DNA from: JAGBWK01 sp964544595
Lineage (GTDB): Bacteria; Bacteroidota; Bacteroidia; Bacteroidales; Muribaculaceae
Assembly (NCBI GenBank): GCA_964544595.1
Contig: CAZJBM010000011.1
Coordinates: forward strand, 4,388-68,387
Direction: 5' to 3'
DNA length: 64,000 nucleotides
The position numbers and the translations under genes were made by a program. The notes beneath the pieces were generated by a model that was not told where the DNA came from, made no database searches, and saw only the letters and a list, made by a program, of their open reading frames with translations. Position 1 is the first letter of the stretch; each line of letters opens with the position of its first letter. Positions 26,025 to 33,961 of this stretch are shown here, one piece after another.

Positions 26025-26615
26025 TTATTTTTTGCGTTTTTTCTTGCCGGTAGCGGGTGCGGGAGCCGCCTTGAACTCATGGAGCCTCACATTGTCGGAT
26101 GAAAGACGAATTGCACCGCGTGAAAGCTCGGCAAGGTCTCTGAATATTTTGTCGTCGTCAACTCCTTCGGGATTAACGCTGAGCATTTGCTTCTTCATGT
26201 GGTTAGCCACGAGAATAGCGAGGTCGTCGCGGTCGGGCGAAGGCTCCATGGTCGCCGCCATGTCGATCATGTCGAGAATTATTTTGCCGTAATGGCGATA
26301 TTTAATCTCATTCCCTGCATAGTAAACCTGCTTGGGACGCGACGACAGCGACTCCTGCTGAAGCACTTCGACAGGATAATCAATGTCGAGCTTGAAGTCC
26401 GACATGATAGCGAGATGGTCCCACAGTTTACGTTCGCGCTCCTCCTTCTTGTCGGTCGACGGAGTGATAATACCCATAGTCTTGATTATCGATCGCGCGC
26501 AAGCGTTGCGCTCGTCGCGGTCTTCAATAGTAAGGCAATGATCTACCATACTCTGAACCGTGCGGCCATATTCAGGGAGGGGTAAGTTTTTTTGACTTGT
26601 ATTGTATTTCAGCAT
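26025..26615 (-). CDS. DUF4290 domain protein
   Basis: About 196 residues, starting MLKYNTSQKNLPLPEYGR, which matches the conserved start of DUF4290 proteins. A longer start at 26678 is possible, but the promoter-like TATCTTTG lies inside that extra stretch, so ATG 26615 is preferred. The protein is helical with a basic C-terminal tail (TGKKKRKK) and no signal peptide. DUF4290 is nearly restricted to Bacteroidetes and has no known role. It is the promoter-proximal gene of the nine-gene run through rimM, proS, umuDC and the HU genes. Confidence 0.88.
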   Translation of the reverse strand: MLKYNTSQKNLPLPEYGRTVQSMVDHCLTIEDRDERNACARSIIKTMGIITPSTDKKEERERKLWDHLAIMSDFKLDIDYPVEVLQQESLSSRPKQVYYAGNEIKYRHYGKIILDMIDMAATMEPSPDRDDLAILVANHMKKQMLSVNPEGVDDDKIFRDLAELSRGAIRLSSDNVRLHEFKAAPAPATGKKKRKK

Positions 26616-26653
26616 TGTTGGAAATAGGATTTTGCATTGCGCAATATTCAACG

Positions 26654-26661
26654 CAAAGATA
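26654..26661 (-). promoter_or_regulatory. -7 box before the DUF4290-rimM-proS run
   Basis: TATCTTTG on the - strand matches the Bacteroidetes -7 consensus and lies about 40 bp before ATG 26615. A poly-A/T tract just upstream (26680-26695) may serve as an UP-like element. No well-spaced TTTG is seen. Confidence 0.5.
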
Positions 26662-26764
26662 CGCAATAACGCCGACAAAAAAAAATTTTTCTTTCCGAGA
26701 GGGTTTCGCGATGAATCTCCCGGAAAGAAAAAACTATCTATTGAAAATATACGTCGCTCGAAAA

Positions 26765-27511
26765 TTACATATTCATGCCGCCGTCCACTTGGATAACCTG
26801 GCCGGTAACGTAGCTCGACATGTCAGAGGCGAGGAATGTGGCCACATCAGCAATGTCCTCCACTTTGCCGCCGCGGCGCAGAGGTATTTTCTTGCACCAT
26901 TCTTCGCGAACCGCGTCGGGAAGAGCGGCTGTCATCGCGGTTTCGATAAAACCGGGGGCGATAGCGTTGGCGCGGATGCCGCGTGAGCCCACTTCCTGAG
27001 CGATAGATTTGGCAAGCGCGATCAGGCCGGCCTTAGAAGCCGCATAGTTAGCTTGACCTGCATTGCCGTGAACGCCTACTACTGAAGCCATATTGATGAT
27101 TGAGCCGCTGCGCTGACGCATCATCACGGGGAGAACGGCGTGGATGAAGTTGAATGCGCTCTTGAGATTAACAGCGATAACTGCATCCCACTGAGCCTCG
27201 GTCATGCGCATCATGAGGCCATCTTTTGTGATACCGGCATTGTTTACGAGGATGTCGATGCGGCCGAAGTCCTTTACGATTTCAGCTACCACATCGGCAG
27301 TCTGCTGGAAGTCGGCAGCGTTTGATGCATAACCTTTGCATTTAACGCCGAGAGCTTCGATCTCAGCCTGAGTAGCTTTCCCGTTTTCATCGATAACGAG
27401 GTCGGTGAATGCGATGTTTGCTCCTTCTTGAGCGAAACGTAAAGCGAGGGCCTTACCGATACCGCGGGCTGCCCCGGTGACTACGGCTGTCTTTCCTTCA
27501 AGTAATTTCAT
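26765..27511 (-). CDS. fabG: 3-oxoacyl-[ACP] reductase
   Basis: This 248-residue short-chain dehydrogenase has the NADP(H) motif TGAARGIGKAL (about residues 12-22), NNAG (about 89-92), the catalytic Ser in the SIINMASVVG region, and Tyr-x3-Lys in YAASKAGL. The C-terminus ends VTGQVIQVDGGMNM, typical of FabG. It reduces 3-oxoacyl-ACP in fatty acid elongation. It lies 60 bp after a TetR-family regulator on the same strand, so the two may be co-transcribed. Confidence 0.92.
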   Translation of the reverse strand: MKLLEGKTAVVTGAARGIGKALALRFAQEGANIAFTDLVIDENGKATQAEIEALGVKCKGYASNAADFQQTADVVAEIVKDFGRIDILVNNAGITKDGLMMRMTEAQWDAVIAVNLKSAFNFIHAVLPVMMRQRSGSIINMASVVGVHGNAGQANYAASKAGLIALAKSIAQEVGSRGIRANAIAPGFIETAMTAALPDAVREEWCKKIPLRRGGKVEDIADVATFLASDMSSYVTGQVIQVDGGMNM

Positions 27512-27571
27512 GATCAGAATGAATTAAAAAGTGGTTATATTAATGTTTTTTATGATTACTACAATGTCGCT

Positions 27572-28165
27572 TCAAGAGCTTGTGAGGCTCTTCAATATGA
27601 AATCGGCCACTATTGGCGGGAACGAGTCCTCATCAACGCCGAGGGTTGTGTAATTGTCGCGCATGAAGGTCATGTCTATGCCGTGCTGCAAAAGGGGCAT
27701 AACCACCTTAAGCCTGGCGAGCTGGCGGCGGTTGACCCCCTGCACGTCCATACATTGACGGAGGATATCGTTGAACATAGCCCTCTCTTTACTGAGCGCG
27801 AGATGCAATATACGGTCAAAACGCTTGTTGTCGCGCGTGAATAACGACCTTACCGATTCTGGCTGACTCGCGTTCTCGATCTCTATCTTCAAAATCTCAA
27901 ACCTGAGAATGATGAATTCGCGCAACTTTTCAAGCGGGGGAAGCTCCAAAGCATATACATTTCTGAGTCGCTCCACGAGATTCTCGCTCTCAGCTTCTAT
28001 GACCGCGTCGTAAATCGCTTTCTTGCTTTTAAAATATGTATAGACGGTGCGTCGCCCCTTTTTTGAAGCGTCGGCAATGTCGCCCATTGTGGTATTCTCG
28101 ATGCCCTTATGAGCAAAAAGATTGCGGGCCACGTTGATTAGTTTCTCGCGCGTACGATTGGCCAT
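27572..28165 (-). CDS. TetR/AcrR-family transcriptional regulator
   Basis: This 197-residue protein has the TetR N-terminal helix-turn-helix (NRTREKLINVARNLFAHKGI, then TTMGDIADASKKGRRTVYTYF, about residues 2-45) and a divergent helical ligand-binding domain. It precedes fabG on the same strand, so its regulon may include fatty acid genes, an inference from position. The promoter ends only 7 bp before the ATG, implying a very short or absent leader. Confidence 0.92.
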   Translation of the reverse strand: MANRTREKLINVARNLFAHKGIENTTMGDIADASKKGRRTVYTYFKSKKAIYDAVIEAESENLVERLRNVYALELPPLEKLREFIILRFEILKIEIENASQPESVRSLFTRDNKRFDRILHLALSKERAMFNDILRQCMDVQGVNRRQLARLKVVMPLLQHGIDMTFMRDNYTTLGVDEDSFPPIVADFILKSLTSS

Positions 28166-28172
28166 TTGGCCG

Positions 28173-28204
28173 CGAAGTTAAAGAAAAGTGCTAAAATTTC
28201 CAAA
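28173..28204 (-). promoter_or_regulatory. Promoter of the TetR gene with TTCG-type -7 box
   Basis: On the - strand TTTG (28201-28204) is followed after exactly 20 bp by TAACTTCG (28173-28180). The spacing is right for a Bacteroidetes promoter, supporting TTCG as a usable variant of TTTG. The box ends 7 bp from the start codon at 28165. Confidence 0.55.
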
Positions 28205-28222
28205 AAATCATTACCGGGGGAG

Positions 28223-28251
28223 TTGCGCATAGATAAAAATGACTAAATTTG
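28223..28251 (+). promoter_or_regulatory. Candidate promoter of the PBP4-type carboxypeptidase gene
   Basis: TTG (28223-28225), 18 bp, TAAATTTG (28244-28251). The -7 box is a perfect match. The spacing is one or two bases short of the usual distance. It lies 63 bp before the ATG. Confidence 0.5.
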
Positions 28252-28313
28252 TTGAAATTATTTGAATTTGTAAATTTTAAAATCACTTTTTAAAGACCAT
28301 TTAATTTCAAACA

Positions 28314-29744
28314 ATGCGAATATCAACAGGGAGGAATGGTATAATAGCGGCTATCGTGACCGCGGCGACACTTTCGGGTATGAGTGGCGTTGCACAGGAT
28401 CTCGATTTTCCCTACCGCGACGCAGCGTCGGTAGGCATGGTAGTTTTCGATTTGAAGAATCATGAATATATCATTGAGGAGAATAAGGAGCAGTCGTTGA
28501 TGCCGGCGAGCACAATGAAAGCCGTGACCACAGCTTCGGCGCTTCGACTTCTCGGTAGAAATTTCAAATTCACCACTGAGGTTTACGCGATAGGCAATGT
28601 GGAGGACTCGATCTTCAATGGGAGGATAGTCGTTAAATCTTCAGGTGACCCCACGCTCGAAAGCTCCCACTTCAGCGATTATGGAGGCTTCGGCAACGAT
28701 ATAGTGAACGCTTTGAGCGACAACGGCTTCAAATACGGTAAAATCAAAATCGAGATTGAAGAGAATATGCCCGACAGCGGCCCTATTGCCAACTGGCTTA
28801 TCAACGATTACGGCCATGGCTATGGCGCGGGGATTTTCGGGTTTAATTATCGCGATAATGTTTTGGACCTTAATGCCTCGTCGATGTCGGTATCACCATC
28901 ATACCCCGATGCTAAGATTCAGCGCGACGCATCGGCAACCGACGGTGGAGTCGCTCATGGCATTAATTCAAATCTATATACTGTAAGAGGCTCCACTAAA
29001 GGAACCCAGAGAGTGCCTATGGACAATCCCGCAGGTGTATTCTCGGCTACACTATCAAGCAAACTCAAAAGCAAGGGATTCAAGATAGCCAAGACCAACC
29101 CAGCAGTCGACACTATCCCGCTCGACACGATAAGGCTACTCGTTCATAACTCTCCGAGATTCCCTTCTATAGCGCGAAGTCTTATGGTGAGAAGCGATAA
29201 TATGATGGCCGAGGGAATTCTGCGAGCTATCGCGCCGCATCGCTCGCGTAGCTCCGCGATTGCAAAGGAGCTTTCGGTTTGGAAAAACGAAGGCATCAAT
29301 GTGTCGACAATCAAGATAGATGACGGCAGCGGCCTCTCCCGCCACAATAGATTAACACCTCAATTTCTTACCGAAGTGCTCGCATCTATGGCCGAGTCTG
29401 ATCGCTCTGCTCTATATATAGGTTTCTTTCCCCGAGTCGGGCGAGAAGGGACAGTCAAAGGGCTTCTTGCCGGCACTAAACTCGCGGGGAAGTTAGCTCT
29501 AAAAAGCGGATCGATGAATGGAGTGCAATGTTACGCCGGCTATAAGCTTGACGATGACGATAAGCCTACCCACGTGGTAGTAGTGATGGTAAACGGCTTT
29601 TTCTGCAACCGCGCCACATTGAAGAAAGGCATTGAAAAACTGCTCCTCGACACCTTCGATAAATCCTCTTCATCCTCCGTTCCTGATATTACCGAACCAT
29701 CTTCGCTCGATGGCGACTATGATATTGATGAATATTCAAATTAA
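28314..29744 (+). CDS. dacB: D-alanyl-D-alanine carboxypeptidase/endopeptidase, PBP4 (S13) type
   Basis: This 476-residue protein has a signal sequence near the N-terminus and the three S13 active-site motifs. These are SxxK in MPASTMKAVTTA (about residue 64), SxN in VRSDNMMAEG (about 295) and KSG in LALKSGSMNG (about 400). Between the first two lies the large inserted domain of PBP4 enzymes. It trims or cleaves peptidoglycan peptides in the periplasm. The C-terminal tail is Ser/Asp-rich and may be disordered. The gene is transcribed alone. Confidence 0.93.
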   Translation: MRISTGRNGIIAAIVTAATLSGMSGVAQDLDFPYRDAASVGMVVFDLKNHEYIIEENKEQSLMPASTMKAVTTASALRLLGRNFKFTTEVYAIGNVEDSIFNGRIVVKSSGDPTLESSHFSDYGGFGNDIVNALSDNGFKYGKIKIEIEENMPDSGPIANWLINDYGHGYGAGIFGFNYRDNVLDLNASSMSVSPSYPDAKIQRDASATDGGVAHGINSNLYTVRGSTKGTQRVPMDNPAGVFSATLSSKLKSKGFKIAKTNPAVDTIPLDTIRLLVHNSPRFPSIARSLMVRSDNMMAEGILRAIAPHRSRSSAIAKELSVWKNEGINVSTIKIDDGSGLSRHNRLTPQFLTEVLASMAESDRSALYIGFFPRVGREGTVKGLLAGTKLAGKLALKSGSMNGVQCYAGYKLDDDDKPTHVVVVMVNGFFCNRATLKKGIEKLLLDTFDKSSSSSVPDITEPSSLDGDYDIDEYSN

Positions 29745-29833
29745 CTGAATTCAGTAAATAACAAAAATTAATTTATACCGATTTTCGGTTTACTATTAAA
29801 TTAATTTTCGATTAAATTAAAAACATAATAAAT

Positions 29834-30697
29834 ATGTCACTATTTACCAATGCCCGCAATATTACCATTGAGGTGGAAGCGCTTCTTGCTCTCGCGGATT
29901 CGTTAGGCGAGCACGAACCTAAAACGGCTGAAATCCTTGCGCTCGCAAAAGAAAAGGTCTCAGAACTGTCCGTTATGCTTGCGACTACTGATAAGCCCGA
30001 GGAGTTGCCCACCGAGACCCACGCATCGGCTGAACTTTATGCTCCCGAATCAGTCGAATCTGAATCCGAACCCCACGAACCTCACCCTCAAAGCGTGGCC
30101 GACGAGACTGAGGAAGAGGTGAATGTGGCGACTGGTGATGTCGAAGCTGCAGTTGCCGATAATGAAGCCGACGAACTCATTGAGAATGCTGCGTCAGAGG
30201 AAATCGAAAATAACCTTGTCTGCGGCGAGGATACTCTTGAGATTCCGCGCGTAGAAGATAAAGCGGAATTAAAGGAGGAAGACACATACGACCAACCTCA
30301 GCCTGCCGAAGAGCCTCAGGATGTGGCCACTAAACCGATCCCGCCATCTGAAATCGCAAGCGATACCGTAACTGAAGTATCCGCTTCCGACAAGCCCTTA
30401 GGATATGACCGAATGGAGCTTGCAACTGATGTCAACGAGCGCACTTTCATGGCCAACGCTCGCGACCTGACCAAAGTATTCACGCTTAACGATAAATTCC
30501 GTTTCCGCCGCGAGCTTTTCGGAAACTCCAATGCCGAATTCACCCGTGCCCTCGACTTAATCAGCGTCATGCGTCAGCCTGAAGAAGCCGACGACTATTT
30601 CTTCACCGATCTCGGCTGGGATGCGGAAAATGAAGACGTTAAAGATTTCATGCGTATAATCCGCAGCTATTTACTGACCAAACAATCCAGCAATTAA
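29834..30697 (+). CDS. Conserved acidic protein of unknown function, coupled to rsmI
   Basis: This 287-residue protein has a helical N-terminus (MSLFTNARNITIEVEALLAL), a long acidic Glu/Pro-rich middle (about residues 55-185) and a conserved-looking helical C-terminal domain (about 195-287). The C-terminal domain includes RTFMANARDLTKVFTLNDKF and FRRELFGNSNAEF. It has no signal peptide or membrane segment. Its stop codon shares a base with the rsmI start (TAATG), so translation is coupled. I do not recognise a function; the C-terminal domain resembles uncharacterised Bacteroidales proteins. Confidence 0.78.
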   Translation: MSLFTNARNITIEVEALLALADSLGEHEPKTAEILALAKEKVSELSVMLATTDKPEELPTETHASAELYAPESVESESEPHEPHPQSVADETEEEVNVATGDVEAAVADNEADELIENAASEEIENNLVCGEDTLEIPRVEDKAELKEEDTYDQPQPAEEPQDVATKPIPPSEIASDTVTEVSASDKPLGYDRMELATDVNERTFMANARDLTKVFTLNDKFRFRRELFGNSNAEFTRALDLISVMRQPEEADDYFFTDLGWDAENEDVKDFMRIIRSYLLTKQSSN

Positions 30698-31416
30698 TGT
30701 CAGGTAAATTATATATAGTTCCTACTCCGGTGGGCAATCTTGGCGATATGACACCGCGAGCAGTCGAAGTGCTCAAATCCGTGGGGCTTATCCTCGCGGA
30801 GGATACGCGAACGAGTGCTCCCCTTCTTGCTCGATTTGAAATATCTACCCCGTGCATCTCCCACCATAAGTTTAACGAGCATCAGACCGTGTCTCCGCTC
30901 GTTGATAGGCTTAAGGCAGGAGAGCAAATAGCGTTGATTTCCGATGCAGGCACTCCGGGTATTTCAGATCCCGGTTTCATGCTTTCGCGTGAATGTCGCA
31001 GGGCCGGAATCGAAGTTGAGACACTTCCCGGCCCAACGGCATTTGTTCCCGCTCTTGTTAATTCAGGGCTTCCATGCGACCGATTCGTGTTTGAGGGCTT
31101 TTTGCCGCAAAAAAAAGGACGCAATTCTCGCCTTGAAGCGCTCGCGGCCGACGAGCGTACATTTATAATATATGAGTCTCCGTTGCGATTGCTCAAAACG
31201 CTTACCCAACTTGCGGAGGCGTGTGGGGCGGATCGCCCGGCATCGGTGTCGCGCGAGATATCGAAAATCCATAATGAGACCGTCAATGGGTCGCTTGCTG
31301 AAATTATTTCTCACTTCTCAGTGAACCAGCCGCGCGGCGAATTTGTTATAGTTGTTGGTGGTCGTGTCGATGACTCTGCCCCTAAAGTTCATAAGAATAA
31401 ATATAAAGATTCCTGA
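30697..31416 (+). CDS. rsmI: 16S rRNA (cytidine1402-2'-O)-methyltransferase
   Basis: This 239-residue SAM-dependent methyltransferase starts SGKLYIVPTPVGNLGDMTPR, the RsmI signature. SLISDAGTPGISDPGF-type (here LISDAGTPGISDPG, about residues 77-90) and a FEGFLPQKKGRNSRL segment follow, as do YESPLRLLKTL and PASVSREISKIHNE. It modifies C1402 in the ribosomal P site. The start overlaps the stop of the preceding gene by one base. A lipoprotein gene follows 13 bp later. Confidence 0.96.
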   Translation: MSGKLYIVPTPVGNLGDMTPRAVEVLKSVGLILAEDTRTSAPLLARFEISTPCISHHKFNEHQTVSPLVDRLKAGEQIALISDAGTPGISDPGFMLSRECRRAGIEVETLPGPTAFVPALVNSGLPCDRFVFEGFLPQKKGRNSRLEALAADERTFIIYESPLRLLKTLTQLAEACGADRPASVSREISKIHNETVNGSLAEIISHFSVNQPRGEFVIVVGGRVDDSAPKVHKNKYKDS

Positions 31417-31429
31417 AAACATAAATCAA

Positions 31430-32314
31430 ATGAGAAAATTATCAATGTTTGTAGTGGCCCTCGCCACTCTTGCCCTCGCCTCATGCGGAGACAAAAAGCA
31501 AGAAATCGCCGCAGAGCGCAACACCTCTGATATGACCAAGGAACAGCTTGAGCAAGCTCTTGCCGATCAAGATAGCTTGCTTGTGCTTATGACCGACATA
31601 CAAAGCGGTATCGACCAGATCAAAGCCCTCGAAAATATTCTCTCCACTCCTGGCGGAGAAACACCCGATCGCCGCGAGCAAATAAAGGCCGACATTCTCG
31701 CTATACAGCAATCAGTAATGGAGCGTCAGAAACGTCTTGCCGATCTCGAGCAGCGTCTTAACGACTCAAACACCAACAATCAACGTCTTCAAAACGCTAT
31801 CACAACCCTAAAAGCGCAGATTGAAGAGCAAGTTATTCAGATCAACTCCCTTCGCGATGATCTCGAAAAGGCAAATATCGTTATCGGCGAACTTAATCAG
31901 CAGGTCGACACTCTCAGCAACAGGTTGAGCGACACTTCTGAGCAACTCGCGGCCACTACCGAAGAGAAAAACAAAGTTGAAGAGCAGAACGTGGAGCTTA
32001 AAAACGACCTTAATCGTTGCTACTACGTCATCGGTAGCAAAAAGGAGCTTAAGGAGCATAAGATTATCGAATCTGGATTCCTTCGTAAAACCAAGATACT
32101 TCCCGCTGATTTCGAGATGCAATATTTCACCGTCGGCGATATGCGCACCCTTAAGACTCTACCACTCCATTCGCGCAAGGCTAAGATCGTTACCAACCAG
32201 CCCGAATCGTCCTATACAATTACCGAAACCGCATCGGGAAGCAAGCAGATTAACATTACCGATCCCGCCCGTTTCTGGGGCGCGAACAAAATTCTTGTCG
32301 TGCAGATCGACTAA
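31430..32314 (+). CDS. Coiled-coil lipoprotein
   Basis: About 294 residues, starting MRKLSMFVVALATLALASCG, a clear lipoprotein signal with lipobox LASC. An in-frame ATG at 31352 would bury this signal, so 31430 is the start. Residues about 30-185 form a long coiled coil (e.g. QVDTLSNRLSDTSEQLAATT). A small C-terminal beta domain (about 200-294) contains GSKKELKEHKIIESGFLRK and ends WGANKILVVQID. The family is common in Bacteroidales and its role is unknown. A strong terminator follows. Confidence 0.85.
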   Translation: MRKLSMFVVALATLALASCGDKKQEIAAERNTSDMTKEQLEQALADQDSLLVLMTDIQSGIDQIKALENILSTPGGETPDRREQIKADILAIQQSVMERQKRLADLEQRLNDSNTNNQRLQNAITTLKAQIEEQVIQINSLRDDLEKANIVIGELNQQVDTLSNRLSDTSEQLAATTEEKNKVEEQNVELKNDLNRCYYVIGSKKELKEHKIIESGFLRKTKILPADFEMQYFTVGDMRTLKTLPLHSRKAKIVTNQPESSYTITETASGSKQINITDPARFWGANKILVVQID

Positions 32315-32344
32315 CGTATTCAATAAATACCCACATAAAATTAA

Positions 32345-32371
32345 AGCTCGGTGCTGAACCGGGCTTTTTTT
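32345..32371 (+). terminator. Rho-independent terminator after the rsmI-lipoprotein unit
   Basis: AGCTCGGT (32345-32352) pairs with ACCGGGCT (32358-32365) around a 5-nt loop, followed by a run of seven T. Confidence 0.85.
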
Positions 32372-32417
32372 ATCTCTATCGATTACTACGACTCAGCAAA
32401 TAGTAGTGTTAAGAATT

Positions 32418-32931
32418 AGAGCCTGTCCCATAAATATGTTAAGGCTGAGGTCGCATATCATGGAGTGATTTTGGAGGCGGCGGGAGGGAGCAATGCCGTC
32501 GCAATGTGGCCGAACGGCGGCTTCTAAAGCGCCCAAGAGATGCGAGACAGAGGTAATATTCGCTCCTGCAGCGCGTTAAAGATATGTGAAACGTTACTCT
32601 CTACTTAACTCCAGACAAAAGCGCTGGCTCTATTAATTGATTTACAGTGCGTTAAATCCAATTACTGCAAGTCGGAATTCGTTCCCTTGGAGGGCCGCTG
32701 GGTGGTTGAGCGCAAGATTGCTTGGCTTGAACGTTTCCGCCGATTATGCCGCAACTACGAGCAGCTGCTCACCACGGCGACGGCGATGACGAAAATGGAC
32801 TTCATAATGATTCCGCCCAACCGTTTTTAGCTCCAGCAAGCCGTATCGTTTCAACATGTTCACATAGCAGCTCCGCAGGCGATGGAAATTACCGTCGCCT
32901 CAGCGTTAACAGATTTTATGGGACAGGCTCT
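32418..32931 (+). mobile_element. Decayed IS5-family insertion sequence remnant, copy A (514 bp)
   Basis: The ends are perfect 16-bp inverted repeats AGAGCCTGTCCCATAA (32418-32433) and its complement (32916-32931). Similarity between the two ends continues inward for about 20 further bases. The interior is related to copy B at 49722-50307, in opposite orientation. The + strand retains a short piece like the transposase N-terminus (LNSRQKRWLY, about 32611-32640) and a better-preserved C-terminal piece. The middle of the transposase is gone, so it cannot move by itself. It fills most of the gap between the lipoprotein gene and ftsY. Confidence 0.85.
32666..32830 (+). pseudogene. C-terminal fragment of an IS5-family transposase
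   Basis: The frame encodes FVPLEGRWVVERKIAWLERF and continues to a stop at 32828-32830. RWVVER-x-AWL-x-RxRRL is the conserved C-terminal signature of IS5-family DDE transposases, carrying the catalytic Glu. No start codon or N-terminal catalytic domain remains in frame. Confidence 0.85.
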
Positions 32932-32953
32932 AAGTATTCTCATTTATTTTGCT

Positions 32954-32961
32954 TAACTTCG
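32954..32961 (+). promoter_or_regulatory. Candidate -7 box of ftsY (TTCG type)
   Basis: TAACTTCG lies 29 bp before the ftsY ATG. The position expected for the -33 box (about 32930-32933) falls on the right end of IS remnant copy A and does not read TTTG. Confidence 0.3.
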
Positions 32962-32989
32962 CGTATTAATTAAAAAATTCAACTCCTTT

Positions 32990-33961
32990 ATGGGATTTTT
33001 CAAAAAACTCTTCTCTAAAGAAAAAAAAGAAACCCTTGATAACGGCCTCGAAAAGACCAAGCAGGGTTTCTTCAGCAAAATCTCGCGTGCCGTTGCCGGA
33101 AAATCTAAAGTCGACGACGACGTGCTCGACAATCTTGAGGAAATATTCGTCACCTCGGATGTCGGCGTCGAGACTACCCTTAAAATTCTCGATCGCATTC
33201 AGGCTCGCGTCGCTCGCGACAAATATGTCGGCACCGACGAACTTCGCTCGCTCTTGTGCGAGGAAATCACCGATCTGCTTGTCGATGGCGACAAAACCGA
33301 CGATTCGCTTGGCGATTTCGAGCTCCCCGCCGAAGGCCGTCCCCGCGTCATTATGGTAGTTGGCGTCAACGGCGTTGGCAAAACCACTACAATTGGAAAA
33401 CTCGCCTACCAATTCAAGCAAGCCGGAAATAAGGTGATGCTCGGAGCGGCCGACACTTTCCGCGCCGCCGCTATCGAACAGCTTGAAGAGTGGGCGCGAC
33501 GCGCCGACGTTCCTCTTGTGAAGCAAAAGCTCGGTTCCGACCCTGCCGCTGTAGCTTACGATACGCTTAACTCTGCGGTTGCCAACGGCGCTGACGTGGT
33601 TATTATCGACACGGCCGGACGCCTGCACAACAAAAAAGGCTTAATGGATGAGCTGACTAAAATCAAGAACGTGATGAAGAAGGTTGTGCCCGACGCTCCC
33701 CATGAAATCCTTCTTGTGCTCGACGGCTCTACCGGTCAGAACGCTTTTGAGCAGGCCCGCCAGTTTGTTGCAGCCACCGAAGTCAACCAGCTTGCCATCA
33801 CCAAGCTCGACGGCACCGCCAAAGGCGGCGTGGTAATCGGCATTTCCGACCAGTTCAGGATTCCGGTTAAATACATCGGTCTCGGCGAAGGTATTACCGA
33901 CCTTCAGGTGTTTAACAAACGTGAATTTGTCAATTCGCTTTTCGGTGACCGCAAGCTATGA
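32990..33961 (+). CDS. ftsY: Signal recognition particle receptor FtsY
   Basis: This 323-residue SRP GTPase starts MGFFKKLFSKEKKETL, a short basic membrane-binding helix without the long acidic A domain of E. coli. The N domain (about residues 20-105) and G domain follow, with G1 GVNGVGKTTTIGKLA (about 124-138), ADTFRAAAIEQL, G3 DTAGRL and G4 TKLDGTAKGG. It docks SRP-bound ribosomes at SecYEG. Its stop overlaps the rimO start by 4 bp (ATGA). Confidence 0.96.
   Translation: MGFFKKLFSKEKKETLDNGLEKTKQGFFSKISRAVAGKSKVDDDVLDNLEEIFVTSDVGVETTLKILDRIQARVARDKYVGTDELRSLLCEEITDLLVDGDKTDDSLGDFELPAEGRPRVIMVVGVNGVGKTTTIGKLAYQFKQAGNKVMLGAADTFRAAAIEQLEEWARRADVPLVKQKLGSDPAAVAYDTLNSAVANGADVVIIDTAGRLHNKKGLMDELTKIKNVMKKVVPDAPHEILLVLDGSTGQNAFEQARQFVAATEVNQLAITKLDGTAKGGVVIGISDQFRIPVKYIGLGEGITDLQVFNKREFVNSLFGDRKL

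Noticed and set aside
26613..26678. Longer DUF4290 protein starting at 26678
   Set aside because: The extra residues are not family-like and contain the probable -7 promoter box.
31352..31354. ATG 31352 as start of the lipoprotein gene
   Set aside because: It would place 26 residues before a clear lipoprotein signal peptide and overlap rsmI extensively.
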